From NCBI RefSeq assembly GCF_913777995.1, contig NZ_CAJYVE010000034.1:62001-126000 (forward strand): a DNA stretch of 64,000 nt, read 5' to 3'. Each line of letters starts with the position of its first letter. The stretch's first letter is position 1. The position numbers and the translations under genes were made by a program. The stretch comes from an uncultured Pseudomonas sp. Its GTDB lineage: Bacteria > Pseudomonadota > Gammaproteobacteria > Pseudomonadales > Pseudomonadaceae. The notes under the pieces are model-generated. The model was not told the DNA's origin. It saw only the letters and a list, made by a program, of their open reading frames with translations, and searched no databases. Below are positions 15,749 to 25,815 of this stretch, one piece after another.

Positions 15749-17398
15749 TCAGGCCGCATGCGGGGCGGCACGCGCCAGCAGCGCCGGGCAATCCACGCCA
15801 CGCGGCAGGCCGCCATAGACCCGCGCCGGGCGGCGCAGGCGGCTGACCACGAAGGCATCGCTGACCGCTGGCACACCGGCGTCGAGCAACAGACGGGCCT
15901 GCAAGGCCACGGCAATGTCCTCGGTCAGTTGCCGGGCCCGGTAAGGCAGTTCGTCCTGGTCGCTGAACGCCTGCTTGAGCTGCAGCACGTGGCGGCTCAG
16001 GTCGGCGTCGCCCCGGCCGTCGTCCAGCTCGGCGAACAGCGCCTCGGCGATACCCGGCTCGCGGGACAGCGCGCGCAGCACATCCAGGCATTGCACGTTG
16101 CCGGAGCCTTCCCAGATGGAGTTGACCGGCGCTTCACGGTACAGCCGCGGCAGGATGCTGTCTTCGATGTAGCCGGCGCCGCCCATGCATTCGGCGGCCT
16201 CGTTGATCATCGCCGGGGCGCGTTTGCAGATCCAGTACTTGCCCACCGCCGTGACCAGACGGATGAAACGCGCCTGGTGATCGTCGTCAGCGTGGTCCAG
16301 GGCATGCCCCATGCGCAGGCTCAGCGCCAGCGCCGCCTCGCTCTCCAGGGCCAGGTCGGCCAGGACGTTCTGCATCAGCGGCTGTTCGCTCAGCAGGCGA
16401 CCGCTGACCTGGCGGTGCGCGCAATGGTGAATGGCCTGGGTCAGCGCCTGGCGCATCAACGCGCTGGAACCGATCATGCAGTCGTAGCGGGTCATGGCGA
16501 CCATTTCGATGATGGTGGCGACCCCGCGTCCCTCCTCGCCCAGCATCCACGCCAGCGCCCCGCGAAACTCCACTTCGCTGGAGGCGTTCGAGCAGTTGCC
16601 CAGCTTGTTCTTCAGGCGCTGGATCTGAAACGCATTGAGGCTGTCGTCGGGCCGGTGGCGCGGCAGCAGGAAGCAGCTCAGGCCGTGCTCGGTCTGCGCC
16701 AGGGTCAGGAAGGCATCGCACATCGGCGCCGAGCAGAACCACTTGTGGCCGACCAGTTCATAGGCCTGCCCCGACCCGCCGACACCGGTGGGGAAGGCGC
16801 GCGTGGTATTGGCACGTACATCGGTACCGCCCTGCTTCTCGGTCATCGCCATGCCGAGGGTCACCCCGGCCTTGTGCGCCATGCCGACGTTACGCGGGTC
16901 GTATTCGGTGGCCAGCACCTTGGGCAGCCAGACCTCCGCCAGTTCTGGCTGCAGGCGCAAGGCCGGCACGCTGGCGAAGGTCATGGTCAAGGGGCAGCCG
17001 CTGCCTGGCTCGGCCTGGGTATGCAGGTAGCTCATCGCCGCCCGGGCTACCTGCGCGCCGGGTTTCGGATCGCGCCAGGGCAGCGAGGGAATGCCATGCT
17101 CGATGGCGGTTCTCATCAGCAGGTGCCAGGCGGGATGAAACTCCACCAGGTCGATGCGATGGCCGTAACGGTCATGGCTGTGGAAGACGGGCTTGTGCTG
17201 GTTGGCAAGAAAACCCGCTTCCATCAGCGGGCCGCCGGCCAGGGCGCCGTAGGCATCGATGCGCATCTGCGCCCAGCCGGCACCGTAATGCCTGACCCAG
17301 GCCTGCAGTGGCAGGTCGCAGCGATAGAGGTTGAGACCTTCGAGGGGCGGGGGTTGATTGGTGACTTGGTGGGTTTCAGCCAATGAATGGATGTCCAT
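15749..17398 (-). CDS. aidB: AidB-type acyl-CoA dehydrogenase-like protein
   Basis: A flavoprotein of the acyl-CoA dehydrogenase superfamily. In E. coli, AidB belongs to the adaptive response to alkylating agents and binds DNA. It has 549 aa (E. coli AidB 541). Motifs include GMAMTEKQGGTDVRANTTRA (FAD-binding segment), MLGEEGRGVATIIEMVAMTR and the late NEAAECMGGAGYIEDS with the AidB-type extended C-terminus. N-terminal segment PPLEGLNLYRCDLPLQ also matches AidB. An RBS-like AGGAGG lies upstream of the ATG at 17398. Its role in repair is inferred from homology; other alkylation genes lie nearby (21202-23141, 50818). Confidence 0.9.
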   Translation of the reverse strand: MDIHSLAETHQVTNQPPPLEGLNLYRCDLPLQAWVRHYGAGWAQMRIDAYGALAGGPLMEAGFLANQHKPVFHSHDRYGHRIDLVEFHPAWHLLMRTAIEHGIPSLPWRDPKPGAQVARAAMSYLHTQAEPGSGCPLTMTFASVPALRLQPELAEVWLPKVLATEYDPRNVGMAHKAGVTLGMAMTEKQGGTDVRANTTRAFPTGVGGSGQAYELVGHKWFCSAPMCDAFLTLAQTEHGLSCFLLPRHRPDDSLNAFQIQRLKNKLGNCSNASSEVEFRGALAWMLGEEGRGVATIIEMVAMTRYDCMIGSSALMRQALTQAIHHCAHRQVSGRLLSEQPLMQNVLADLALESEAALALSLRMGHALDHADDDHQARFIRLVTAVGKYWICKRAPAMINEAAECMGGAGYIEDSILPRLYREAPVNSIWEGSGNVQCLDVLRALSREPGIAEALFAELDDGRGDADLSRHVLQLKQAFSDQDELPYRARQLTEDIAVALQARLLLDAGVPAVSDAFVVSRLRRPARVYGGLPRGVDCPALLARAAPHAA

Positions 17399-17444
17399 CG
17401 AGCACCTCCTGACAATAGGCGGTCATCGGTCAGGAATCAGTGAA

Positions 17445-19460
17445 TCACGCCCCCCGGATCTTGAACAGGGCCATACCCGACGAACTGTCGGTGCTTTTCT
17501 CCTGCCCATCACTGCCGGTCGCCACCTGCAGCGGCAGGCTGAGCACGAAGCGACTGCCATGGCCCGGCTCGGAATGATGGCTGAGGCTACCGCCCTGGAG
17601 CTCGATCAACTGTCGGCAGATCGCCAGGCCAATGCCCAATCCGCCGTATTCGCGAGTCATGGAACTGTCGACCTGGAAGAAGCGCTGGTACAGCACGGCT
17701 TCGTCCAGGCGCTTGAAACCGATGCCGGTGTCGATGACCTCGACGCGCAGAATGAAGCGATCAGGCTGCCAGCGCGTAGCCTCCAGGCGGACCGTGACCG
17801 AACCGCGACGGGTGAACTTGATGGCGTTGTCGATCAGGCACTCGATGCACTGGAACAGTTTGTCCGGGTCCCCGCGCAGCACCTGCGGCAGGAAGGGTTC
17901 GGCCTCGAAGCGCAGGATCAGGCCCTTGGCCTGCGCTGCAGCGATGAACCGCTCGTGCAGGCGCCGGATCAGGGCGCTCAGCTCGACCGGCCGCTCGTCG
18001 ACATGCAGGGTACCGGCCTGCAGCTCGGTAAGGGTCAGGATGCCGTTGATCATGCGCATCATGTCTTGGGCCGAGGTGAATGCCGTCTGTTGGTAGGTCT
18101 GCAGCTCGCTGTCCATCGGCACGGTCTGCATCAGGTCCAGCGAGCCGATGATGCCGTTCATCGGCGTGCGCAGCTCATGGGTCAGGGTGGCGAGGAACTC
18201 ATCCTTCAGCCGGTTGCTGGTAGCCAGCTGGCGATTGAGGCGCTCAAGGTCCTTGCCGGCTTCCAGCAGGTGCCGGGCCTGCTGCTCGCGCCCATGGTTG
18301 ATGCGGTCGGCCAGGGCCAGGGATAGCAGCGCGACTTCCACCACCGAGCCGATCTGGCTGGCATACAGGGTCAGGAAGGTATTGGGCAGGTAACCCAGCA
18401 GCATCACCGCATTGACCAGCCCGCCGAGCAGGAAGGCCGACCAGGCCAGCAGGAAATAGCGTGCCACCCGCACCCGCCGGAACCAGGCCAGGATGCCGGT
18501 GGCCAGCACCACCGGGGTGAACACCAGCACCAGCAAGGTCATGGCACGCAGGGCCAGGCCGTAGTCGGCGAACAGCGCCACGGCCGACACCACCAGGGCG
18601 CTGGCCATTATCCAGATCAGCAGGTTGTCCACCCAGCGCCCCAACAGCCGGGTCTGCAGGAAACTGCGGGTGAACTGGCTGGCGAAGAACACCGCGCACC
18701 CCACCAGCAGCGGTGTCACCGCATTGGCCCACCAAGGGCTGTCCGGCCACAGGTATTCGATGGCCACACCGTTGATCGACACCTGATAGAGGCCGAACGA
18801 GGCAATGTAGAGGATGTACCAGAGGTAGCTGATGTCGCGGACGCTGACATAGATGAACAGGTTGTACACCAGCATGCCCAGCAACACACCGTAGATCAGC
18901 CCGAGCACATAAATGCGCGCCGGCTGTTCTTCGAGGTAGGCATGGCTGGACCACAGATTCAGCGGCGCCTGCACCGAGCCGTTGCTGGCGACGCGGACAT
19001 AGGCGGTCATGGCCTGCCCCGGCGCGAGTGGCAACTCGAACAAGTAGTTGCTCTGGCGAATCTGCCGGCTGGCGAACGGCAGCATGTCACCGGTTTTCCA
19101 TTCCAGGCGGCGCTCGCCCTGGGCGTCGAGCAGATACACATCGACATGGTCCATCGGCGGATAGGCCAGCTCCAGCAGCCAGTCGGCGTGTCGCTGCGGG
19201 TCACGGGGCAGGTACGCCAGATCGACCTTCAGCCAGAAGGCGGAGCGCGAATACCCCGCATTCAGCGTGGGTTCTCCCAAGGGGCGGAACACTCCGGCCC
19301 GCTCGACCTGCAGGACCTGGTCGAGGTCGGCCTGGCCACTGGAGTCCTCGTACACCTGGACCCAAGGGCCCAGGGAAAGACTGCGGGTGTTTTCGTCGAA
19401 CGCGACGGCAAAGGCCAGCAATGGCAGCCAACCTACCAGCAGTATCAGCAAATAGCGCAT
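17445..19460 (-). CDS. 7TMR-DISM sensor histidine kinase
   Basis: A membrane histidine kinase of 671 aa. It has a signal peptide (MRYLLILLVGWLPLLAFAVA), a periplasmic 7TMR-DISM extracellular domain (residues about 25-180, beta-sandwich of carbohydrate-binding type), seven membrane spans (about 185-390), a HisKA domain with the phospho-acceptor in LTHELRTPMNG (His near 430), and an HATPase domain with DNAIKFTRRGS, DTGIGF and GLGIGLAI. It has no receiver domain and no adjacent response regulator, so its partner is encoded elsewhere. The ligand is unknown; sugars or carboxylates are typical guesses for the family. Confidence 0.93.
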   Translation of the reverse strand: MRYLLILLVGWLPLLAFAVAFDENTRSLSLGPWVQVYEDSSGQADLDQVLQVERAGVFRPLGEPTLNAGYSRSAFWLKVDLAYLPRDPQRHADWLLELAYPPMDHVDVYLLDAQGERRLEWKTGDMLPFASRQIRQSNYLFELPLAPGQAMTAYVRVASNGSVQAPLNLWSSHAYLEEQPARIYVLGLIYGVLLGMLVYNLFIYVSVRDISYLWYILYIASFGLYQVSINGVAIEYLWPDSPWWANAVTPLLVGCAVFFASQFTRSFLQTRLLGRWVDNLLIWIMASALVVSAVALFADYGLALRAMTLLVLVFTPVVLATGILAWFRRVRVARYFLLAWSAFLLGGLVNAVMLLGYLPNTFLTLYASQIGSVVEVALLSLALADRINHGREQQARHLLEAGKDLERLNRQLATSNRLKDEFLATLTHELRTPMNGIIGSLDLMQTVPMDSELQTYQQTAFTSAQDMMRMINGILTLTELQAGTLHVDERPVELSALIRRLHERFIAAAQAKGLILRFEAEPFLPQVLRGDPDKLFQCIECLIDNAIKFTRRGSVTVRLEATRWQPDRFILRVEVIDTGIGFKRLDEAVLYQRFFQVDSSMTREYGGLGIGLAICRQLIELQGGSLSHHSEPGHGSRFVLSLPLQVATGSDGQEKSTDSSSGMALFKIRGA

Positions 19461-19765
19461 GAAAGCCCCAAGGTAGTCCGTCGCGTTCCATCAGTCCCTG
19501 AAGCGACGCCCTGCAGTTTTCCATCCGTGAAGCAGGCTGAAGAAAGTCCATTGGCACAAGGGCCGCAGGCGGACCTTGCGGGCCCGGCCAGCGGAAAACC
19601 AGCGAATATGGGTATACCAACTGCTCAGACGCACAAGCATAGCCGCTAATCGGCGCCAGGCGCACTCATTTGACTGCATCGGGCCAGCACAGGCTGCGCG
19701 AGGCCGCCAAAAATGCCCCGCTCGCCCATCAGTCTTCCCGGCATTTGGTGGTAAGCTCGCCGACC
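19461..19765. other. Divergent intergenic region, no gene seen
   Basis: About 305 bases separate the divergent sensor kinase and thiD. Open frames here are short and not gene-like. It should contain both promoters. I see no TPP riboswitch-like THI-box upstream of thiD and no clear terminator or repeat. Confidence 0.6.
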
Positions 19766-20566
19766 ATGAACACTATCCATAGCACCCGCCCCATCGTGCT
19801 CTGTCTGTCCGGCCATGACCCCAGCGGTGGTGCCGGCCTGCAGGCCGACATCGAAGCCCTGCTCGCCCAGGGTTGCCACGCGGCCCCGGCCGTTACCGCG
19901 CTGACCGTGCAGGACACCGTGAACGTCAGCGACTTCCGTGTACTGGATCGCGAGTGGGTGCTGGCCCAGGCCAATGCCGTGCTCGCCGACTCCCCGGTCG
20001 CGGCGGTCAAGCTCGGCATGCTCGGTTCGACGGAAATGGTCGAGACCGTGGTCGAACTGCTTGCCGCGCACCCGCACCTGCCGGTGGTCTGCGACCCGGT
20101 GCTGCGCGCCGGTGGCGGCGGTCGGCTGGGCAAGGATGAGGTCGGCTACGCGATGCGCGAACGCCTACTGCCACGCGCCACCATCGCCACGCCGAACCTG
20201 CCTGAGGCACGCATCCTCGCCGAACTGCCGGAAGGCAGTGCCGACCAGTGCGCCGAACGTCTGTTGCCATTCTGCGAGCACCTGCTGATCACCGGTGGCC
20301 ATGGCGACGAGCAGCAAGTGCACAACCGTCTGTACCTGCGCAGCGGTGCCCTGCACACCTTCACCTGCCAGCGCCTGCCTGGCAGCTACCACGGTTCAGG
20401 CTGCACCCTGGCCAGTGCCCTGGCCGGGCGCCTGGCCCTCGGCCAGGATGTGGTCAACGCCGTGCAATCGGCCCTGGACTACACCTGGCGGACGCTGCGC
20501 GACGCCGACCTGCTGGGCAAGGGGCAATTCGTCCCGCGCCGCCTGCCACTGGATTTCTGCTCATGA
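19766..20566 (+). CDS. thiD: Hydroxymethylpyrimidine/phosphomethylpyrimidine kinase
   Basis: Phosphorylates HMP and HMP-P to HMP-PP for thiamine synthesis. The ATG at 19766 gives 266 aa starting with the family motif [20 protein letters not shown]. Other ribokinase-fold signatures are [22 protein letters not shown] and the C-terminal [16 protein letters not shown], whose GSGC contains the anion-hole and catalytic region. The stop overlaps thiE (ATGA), so both are one operon. Confidence 0.96.
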   Translation: MNTIHSTRPIVLCLSGHDPSGGAGLQADIEALLAQGCHAAPAVTALTVQDTVNVSDFRVLDREWVLAQANAVLADSPVAAVKLGMLGSTEMVETVVELLAAHPHLPVVCDPVLRAGGGGRLGKDEVGYAMRERLLPRATIATPNLPEARILAELPEGSADQCAERLLPFCEHLLITGGHGDEQQVHNRLYLRSGALHTFTCQRLPGSYHGSGCTLASALAGRLALGQDVVNAVQSALDYTWRTLRDADLLGKGQFVPRRLPLDFCS

Positions 20567-21201
20567 ACAAGGCCTCCCGGCTGCGCGGCCTGTACGCCAT
20601 CACCGATGCCCAACTGCTTGCGGGGCGCTTCCTGCCCTACGTCGAGGCGGCCCTGGAAGGCGGCGTAGCCCTGCTGCAATACCGCGACAAAAGCCAGGAC
20701 GAATCACGCCGCCTGCGCGAAGCCAGTGAACTGCTGCAGCTTTGCGAACGCTACAACACCCGCCTGATCATCAATGACGACGCCGAGCTGGCCGCACGCC
20801 TGGGTGTCGGTGTGCACCTGGGCCAGGCCGACGGTTCGCTGGCCAACGCCCGCGCCCTGCTGGGCCGCCACGCAGTGGTCGGCGCCACCTGCCACGGTCG
20901 CCTGGAGCTGGCCGAACAGGCCAAGGCCGAAGGCGCCAGCTACGTGGCCTTCGGGCGGTTCTTCAGCTCGCAGACCAAACCTGACGCGCCGGGCGTGCCC
21001 CTGCACCTGCTGGAGGACGTGCGCAATCAGGTCAACCTGCCCATCGCGGTCATCGGTGGCATCACCGTGGATAACGCCGCGCCCCTGGTGGAGCACGGTG
21101 CCGACCTGCTTGCAGTGGTGCACGGCCTGTTCGGGGCAGACAGTGCCGCCGAGGTCACGCGTCGCGCCCGGGCGTTCAACGCGCTGCTGGCTGGCCACTG
21201 A
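20563..21201 (+). CDS. thiE: Thiamine-phosphate synthase
   Basis: Joins HMP-PP and thiazole phosphate to form thiamine phosphate. It has 212 aa with a TIM-barrel pattern: [68 protein letters not shown] and [11 protein letters not shown]. The start at 20563 overlaps the thiD stop. It is followed, convergently and with no gap, by the ogt gene on the minus strand. Confidence 0.96.
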   Translation: MNKASRLRGLYAITDAQLLAGRFLPYVEAALEGGVALLQYRDKSQDESRRLREASELLQLCERYNTRLIINDDAELAARLGVGVHLGQADGSLANARALLGRHAVVGATCHGRLELAEQAKAEGASYVAFGRFFSSQTKPDAPGVPLHLLEDVRNQVNLPIAVIGGITVDNAAPLVEHGADLLAVVHGLFGADSAAEVTRRARAFNALLAGH

Positions 21202-21699
21202 TCAGGCAAGCCTGAAGCCCTGCTCGGCCTCCAGGGCCAGCAGGGCGCGTTTTCTCTCCACGCCCCCCGCATAGCCGGTCAGGTCGCCGGCTGCGCCCAC
21301 TACCCGATGGCAAGGCACGATGATCGAGATCGGGTTGCGCCCATTGGCCGTGCCAACCGCCCTGGAATGCCCGGCGCTGAGGCCCATCTGGCGCGCCATC
21401 GCACCGTAGGACATGATCTCGCCGTAGGGAATCCGCGCCAGCGCCTGCCACACCTGCTCCTGGAACGGCGTTCCCCGCGCACGCAGCGGCAGATCGAAGA
21501 CCTGCCGCTCGCCCGCGAAGAACTCCTGCAACTGCTCGCGAGCCAGGGCGATGATGCGCGGCACCGGTTGCTGATCAGTGACCCGCAGCAGGTCGGGGTA
21601 ATGCTTCTGCCCAACGAAGAACACACCGGTCAGGGCCTCGTCTTCGGCACGCAGGACGATATCGCCCAAGGGGCTGGTAAACAGGTAGCCCGGTTTCAT
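21202..21699 (-). CDS. ogt: Methylated-DNA--protein-cysteine methyltransferase
   Basis: Suicide repair protein that takes alkyl groups from O6-alkylguanine. It has 165 aa with the active-site motif [10 protein letters not shown] (Cys130) and the helix-turn-helix region [16 protein letters not shown] followed by [12 protein letters not shown], containing the arginine finger. Its ATG overlaps the stop of the upstream ada-alkA gene (ATGA), so the two form an alkylation-repair operon. The family cannot separate Ogt from the Ada C-terminal domain by itself, but no Ada N-domain is fused here. Confidence 0.94.
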   Translation of the reverse strand: MKPGYLFTSPLGDIVLRAEDEALTGVFFVGQKHYPDLLRVTDQQPVPRIIALAREQLQEFFAGERQVFDLPLRARGTPFQEQVWQALARIPYGEIMSYGAMARQMGLSAGHSRAVGTANGRNPISIIVPCHRVVGAAGDLTGYAGGVERKRALLALEAEQGFRLA

Positions 21700-23141
21700 C
21701 GCTTCGCCTCCTCACTCAGATGCCAGAGGTGCACCACCGCATAGGCCCGCCAGGGTGCCCAGCGGCTGGCATGGTCGTCGAGCTGCGCGGCCGTGGCGCA
21801 ACCCAGGTATTTTTTCAGCACGGCATCGCCTTGCGGAAACGCATTCGGCCAGCCCAGGGCACGCATGGCAATGTACTGCACAGTCCACTCGCCGATCCCA
21901 CGGATCTGCCGCAGCGCGGTGAGCGTGGGTTCGAGGGGCACCAGCGGTTCGAGCACGATGCGCCCGGCGGCCACCTCTCGGGCCACGGCGATGATCGCTT
22001 CGGCGCGAATGCCGATCAGCCCCGTGGCGACCAGCGCCTGCGGCGCCAGCTCGGCCAGCGCCCTGGCCGTCGGAAAAGCCCGCTGCAACCCGTCGGGACC
22101 CTCGGCCAACGGGGTGCCGTAGCGCTCGGCGATTCGCGTGAGGATCTGCCGCGCCCTGAGCACCGAAATCTGCTGACCGACCACCGCGCGCACGGCAATC
22201 TCGAAGCCATCCGGCACCGACGGCACACGCATGCCCGGCAAGCCTTCGGCCAGTTCGCCCAGGTGCGCATCGACCAGGTCGGGGCGGCACCCGGTGTCGA
22301 AGATCCGCCGTACGGCACCCAGCACCTGGGCGATGACAGGCTGCAGCGACGCGCTCACTTGCACCTCAAGGGCATGCCGTGCGGCACGCTGGCGTACGCA
22401 AACCCAGCCGGTGAAGCGCTCACCGGCGCGCTCCACTTCCAGCACCCGGCTGTAGCTGTCATCCACCACCTGATCGACCCCGGCGGCGCAGCGATGCGCC
22501 AGGAACGCCAGTACACCCGGCCAATTGAACGGCGGCCGGTAGGCCAGCTCGAAGCTCAGGCTGCGCGCGCCCGGCAAGTGCCTGGCCTTGCGCAGCCGCG
22601 AGGGGTTGAGACCATAGCGGGCCTGGAAAACGTCGTTGAAACGCCGCACGCTGCCAAAGCCCGCCGCCAACGCCACCTCGGCCATCGACAGCCCGGTGTC
22701 GGTCAGCAGCCGTTTGGCGGTCAGCAGGCGCTGGGTCTGGGCAAAATCGATCAACCCTACGCCGAACTCGGCCTCGAAGATGCGTCGCAGGTGGCGACCG
22801 CTGACACCGACCCGTTGCGCCAGGTCCTCCAGACTACGGCCGCTGAGGTAACCCTCTTCGATCAGCCGCGCCGCTGCCTGGGCCAGCCGCCCGGAAACGT
22901 CCATGGTGGCATGGCCGGGGGCCAGCTCGGGGCGGCAGCGCAGGCAGGGGCGATACCCGGCCTGCTCGGCTGCCGCCGCCGACGCGTAGAACGTGCAATG
23001 CCTGGCCAGCGGCGCGCGCACCGGGCACACGGGACGGCAGTAGATACCGGTGGACGACACCCCCATGAAGAACCAGCCGTCGAAACGGCGGTCGCGGGCG
23101 ACGAACGCGGCATAGCAGGTCTGGGGATCGAATCTGTTCAT
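21696..23141 (-). CDS. alkA: Ada N-domain / AraC / AlkA fusion: DNA-3-methyladenine glycosylase II
   Basis: A three-part protein of 481 aa. Residues 1-75 are the Ada zinc domain, with four cysteines (C35, C39, C66, C69) that sense methylphosphotriesters. Residues about 80-185 form an AraC-type HTH ([20 protein letters not shown]). Residues about 195-481 are an AlkA glycosylase with AlkA_N, then HhH-GPD ([18 protein letters not shown]) and the catalytic Asp near 439 in FPQGDAVL. So one chain senses methylation, regulates transcription and excises alkylated bases. It is followed by ogt with overlapping codons and probably controls its own operon. Confidence 0.94.
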   Translation of the reverse strand: MNRFDPQTCYAAFVARDRRFDGWFFMGVSSTGIYCRPVCPVRAPLARHCTFYASAAAAEQAGYRPCLRCRPELAPGHATMDVSGRLAQAAARLIEEGYLSGRSLEDLAQRVGVSGRHLRRIFEAEFGVGLIDFAQTQRLLTAKRLLTDTGLSMAEVALAAGFGSVRRFNDVFQARYGLNPSRLRKARHLPGARSLSFELAYRPPFNWPGVLAFLAHRCAAGVDQVVDDSYSRVLEVERAGERFTGWVCVRQRAARHALEVQVSASLQPVIAQVLGAVRRIFDTGCRPDLVDAHLGELAEGLPGMRVPSVPDGFEIAVRAVVGQQISVLRARQILTRIAERYGTPLAEGPDGLQRAFPTARALAELAPQALVATGLIGIRAEAIIAVAREVAAGRIVLEPLVPLEPTLTALRQIRGIGEWTVQYIAMRALGWPNAFPQGDAVLKKYLGCATAAQLDDHASRWAPWRAYAVVHLWHLSEEAKR

Positions 23142-23219
23142 GCCGCGACTGTAACCCTGGGCCTGGCAAAAGTCTGGCTGAAATCGGACATCGACAACCG
23201 GCGGCCGACAGCCATTTGC

Positions 23220-23225
23220 TATAGT
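23220..23225 (+). promoter_or_regulatory. Putative -10 box for hemL
   Basis: TATAGT, 61 bases before the hemL ATG, preceded by TTTGC. No good -35 is seen at the proper distance. Confidence 0.35.
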
Positions 23226-23285
23226 GCCGCTCCTGTACCGCGCCAGCGGGCTCCCGATTTTCCGTTGCAAAGCAGAGACCCGATC

Positions 23286-24566
23286 ATGTCCCGTTCCGAA
23301 ACACTGTTCGCCAATGCCCAAAAACATATCCCCGGCGGCGTCAACTCGCCGGTGCGCGCATTCAAGAGCGTGGGCGGCACGCCGCTGTTCTTCAAGCATG
23401 CCGCTGGCGCCTATGTGACGGACGAAGATGACAAGCGCTATGTCGACTACGTCGGCTCCTGGGGCCCGATGATCCTCGGCCACAGCCATCCTGAAGTCCT
23501 CGGCGCCGTGCGCGCCCAGCTGGAGCACGGCCTGTCGTATGGCGCACCGACCGCCATGGAAACCGAGATGGCCGACCTGGTCTGCTCGCTGGTGCCGTCG
23601 ATGGAAATGGTGCGCATGGTCAGCTCCGGCACCGAGGCGACCATGAGCGCCATCCGCCTGGCACGCGGCTACACCGGCCGCGACAGCATCATCAAGTTCG
23701 AAGGCTGCTACCACGGCCATTCCGACAGCCTGCTGGTCAAGGCCGGCTCCGGCGCCCTGACCCTGGGTGTACCCAGCTCTCCCGGCGTACCGGCAGCGTT
23801 CGCCAAGCACACCCTGACCCTGCCGTTCAACGATCTGGAGGCCGCTCGCCAGCTGCTCAGCGAAGTCGGCCAGGAAGTGGCGTGCATCATCGTCGAGCCA
23901 GTGGCTGGCAACATGAACTGCGTGCCGCCGGCACCGGGCTACCTGCAGGGCCTGCGCCAGCTGTGCGACGAGCACGGCGTGGTGCTGATCTTCGACGAAG
24001 TGATGACCGGCTTCCGCGTTGCCCTGGGCGGTGCCCAGGCTTATTACGGCGTCACCCCGGACCTGTCGACCTTCGGCAAGATCATCGGTGGCGGCATGCC
24101 GGTCGGCTGCTTCGGCGGCAAGCGCGAAATCATGTCGCACATCGCGCCGCTGGGCCCGGTCTACCAGGCCGGTACCCTGTCGGGTAACCCGCTGGCCATG
24201 GCCGCCGGCCTGACCACCCTGCGCCTGATCAGCCGCCCCGGTTTCCATGACGAGCTGCAAGCCTTCACCACCCGCCTGCTCGAAGGCCTGCAGGCACTCG
24301 CCGATGCGGCGGGCGTGCCGTTCACCACTACCCAGGCCGGTGGCATGTTCGGCCTGTACTTCACCGACAAGCGGGACATCGTCACCTTCCAGGACGTAAT
24401 GAGCAGCGATGTCGAGCGCTTCAAGCGGTTCTTCCACCTCATGCTCGAAGGCGGCGTATACCTGGCGCCAAGCGCCTTCGAAGCCGGCTTCACCTCCATC
24501 GCCCACGGCGAGAAAGAACTGCAACTGACGCTGGAAGCCGCGAAGCAGGCGTTCGCTGCGCTCTGA
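23286..24566 (+). CDS. hemL: Glutamate-1-semialdehyde 2,1-aminomutase
   Basis: PLP enzyme that makes 5-aminolevulinate for haem synthesis by the C5 pathway. It has 426 aa from the ATG at 23286; the open frame upstream is antisense to ada-alkA and not coding. The PLP lysine is K265 in [15 protein letters not shown]. Also conserved are [52 protein letters not shown] and [17 protein letters not shown]. In other Pseudomonas hemL commonly follows thiE; here the repair pair lies between them. Confidence 0.97.
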   Translation: MSRSETLFANAQKHIPGGVNSPVRAFKSVGGTPLFFKHAAGAYVTDEDDKRYVDYVGSWGPMILGHSHPEVLGAVRAQLEHGLSYGAPTAMETEMADLVCSLVPSMEMVRMVSSGTEATMSAIRLARGYTGRDSIIKFEGCYHGHSDSLLVKAGSGALTLGVPSSPGVPAAFAKHTLTLPFNDLEAARQLLSEVGQEVACIIVEPVAGNMNCVPPAPGYLQGLRQLCDEHGVVLIFDEVMTGFRVALGGAQAYYGVTPDLSTFGKIIGGGMPVGCFGGKREIMSHIAPLGPVYQAGTLSGNPLAMAAGLTTLRLISRPGFHDELQAFTTRLLEGLQALADAAGVPFTTTQAGGMFGLYFTDKRDIVTFQDVMSSDVERFKRFFHLMLEGGVYLAPSAFEAGFTSIAHGEKELQLTLEAAKQAFAAL

Positions 24567-24672
24567 CCCGCAACGGCGCCGTCCCTCCCTGCGGGGCGGC
24601 GACAGCGGTTAGTTCGCAAGCCTCTAAAAGCAAGCTTTTTTAAAGCCGTGCAGCAGAAAAACCGTAAACACT

Positions 24673-24702
24673 TTGTAAGGTGGCCTCTGCTTATTTCATA
24701 AT
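24673..24702 (+). promoter_or_regulatory. Sigma-70-like promoter for the Sel1 gene
   Basis: TTGTAA (24673-24678), an 18-base spacer and CATAAT (24697-24702), ending 67 bases before the ATG at 24770. Both boxes are near consensus. Confidence 0.55.
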
Positions 24703-24769
24703 GCGCAGCCAGCATGCATTTGCTCTATGTGTTTCGCCCGCACCTTTTTCCAGAGGTAAGTTGACTCCC

Positions 24770-25321
24770 ATGAACCGCACCGGCCGCACCCTTGCATTGG
24801 GCTGCCTGTTGCTTATCTTTCCCCTGCTGGCCCAAGCCGCAGGTGGCAACTCGTTGTTGATCCCAGCGATGGGTCGCTGCACCCTCAATACCTTGCCGGA
24901 AAACCTGCCAGCGGCGCTCGACGCCTGCAAACAGGCCGCGCAGGCCGGGGATGCCCAGGCGCAATACGAGTTGGGCGAGTTCTACTACGAGGGCAAGCAG
25001 GCACCCCGCGATCTGGCGCAGGCGCTGGACTACTTCGAAAAAGCCTCGCTGCAGGGCCATGCCCAGGCGCAGTACCGGCTTGGTTCGATGTTCGCTGCGG
25101 GCGAAGGGGTACCGGCCAACAATATCCAGGCCTATGTGGTCCTGAAGATGGCCGCGGTCAACGGCGCAGAAGATGCACTGGACGCCGCCGACGAGGTGGC
25201 TGCGAAGATGGACCGCAAGGAGCTGGAAGCTGCAACCCAGGTCCTGGGGCAGATCTTCCGCAAATACCTGCTGGAACTGCAGAGCGCCGACGGGCGTACG
25301 CCCTTTTCACCACTGCCCTGA
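24770..25321 (+). CDS. Exported Sel1-repeat protein
   Basis: A 183-aa periplasmic protein. The ATG at 24770 with AGAGGTAAG upstream gives a clear signal peptide (RTLALGCLLLIFPLLAQAA). The mature part holds two to three Sel1/TPR-like repeats: AQAGDAQAQYELGEFYYEGK, LQGHAQAQYRLGSMFAAGEG and VNGAEDALDAADEVAAKM. Such repeats form helical scaffolds for protein binding. It is widely conserved next to hemL in Pseudomonas, but its partner is not known to me. Confidence 0.87.
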   Translation: MNRTGRTLALGCLLLIFPLLAQAAGGNSLLIPAMGRCTLNTLPENLPAALDACKQAAQAGDAQAQYELGEFYYEGKQAPRDLAQALDYFEKASLQGHAQAQYRLGSMFAAGEGVPANNIQAYVVLKMAAVNGAEDALDAADEVAAKMDRKELEAATQVLGQIFRKYLLELQSADGRTPFSPLP

Positions 25322-25365
25322 ACGCGGGCAGGCCACACCGGTAGCCCCCCGCCAGCCCGCAGGGC

Positions 25366-25692
25366 TTACTTTTCAGGCATCGGCATCGGGAATGGCATCA
25401 CGTTGCTGCCACCCTTGGCTTCGCTGATCTTCGGCGTCCCCATCCGCTCGACTTCGTCGATGCGCACGATCGAGTGCATCGGCACGAAGCTGCGCACCAC
25501 ACCCTCGAACTGCGCCTTGAGTTTTTCCTCGCTGGGGTCCACCACCACAGTGGTGCGTTCACCGAAAACGAATTCCTCCACTTCCAGAAAGCCCCACAGA
25601 TCACTCTGGTAGATCTGCTTGGCGTACATTTCGTACACCTGGCCCTGGTTGAGGAAGATAACCTTGTAGATGGGAGATTCGCGTTTGGTCAT
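25366..25692 (-). CDS. DUF1820 family protein
   Basis: A 108-aa soluble protein starting at 25692 (MTKRESPIYKVIFLNQGQVYEMYAKQ, cut here). The sequence IYQSDLWGFLEVEEFVFGE, then EEKLKAQFEGVVRSFVPMHSI and IDEVERMG, is the DUF1820 pattern found throughout gamma-proteobacteria. It ends in a Met/Pro tail (MPFPMPMPEK). It is divergent from miaB. The long minus-strand open frame that extends upstream over miaB is antisense and not coding. Function unknown. Confidence 0.88.
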   Translation of the reverse strand: MTKRESPIYKVIFLNQGQVYEMYAKQIYQSDLWGFLEVEEFVFGERTTVVVDPSEEKLKAQFEGVVRSFVPMHSIVRIDEVERMGTPKISEAKGGSNVMPFPMPMPEK

Positions 25693-25776
25693 GTCAGGTA
25701 GCTGATGATCGCAAGGGTGAAAAAAGGCAGAGACTATAGCAGACCGGCAACCCTGGAAGAGCATCGCCGTCATCCC

Positions 25777-25782
25777 TATAAT
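25777..25782 (+). promoter_or_regulatory. -10 box for miaB
   Basis: A perfect TATAAT ending 33 bases before the miaB ATG. The matching -35 region (TGGAAG near 25754) is poor. Confidence 0.5.
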
Positions 25783-25815
25783 GCGCGGTTCTTCGCAACG
25801 ACAGACTGATCGAGC

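Noticed and set aside
15674-17386. 570-residue plus-strand frame opposite aidB
   Set aside because: Antisense shadow with no recognisable motif, while the minus-strand frame carries clear acyl-CoA dehydrogenase blocks.
19461-19765. TPP riboswitch upstream of thiD
   Set aside because: The conserved THI-box core is not present before the thiD start.
21720-24566. 948-residue plus-strand frame ending in hemL
   Set aside because: The first 522 residues are antisense to ada-alkA; hemL starts at 23286 at the family N-terminus.
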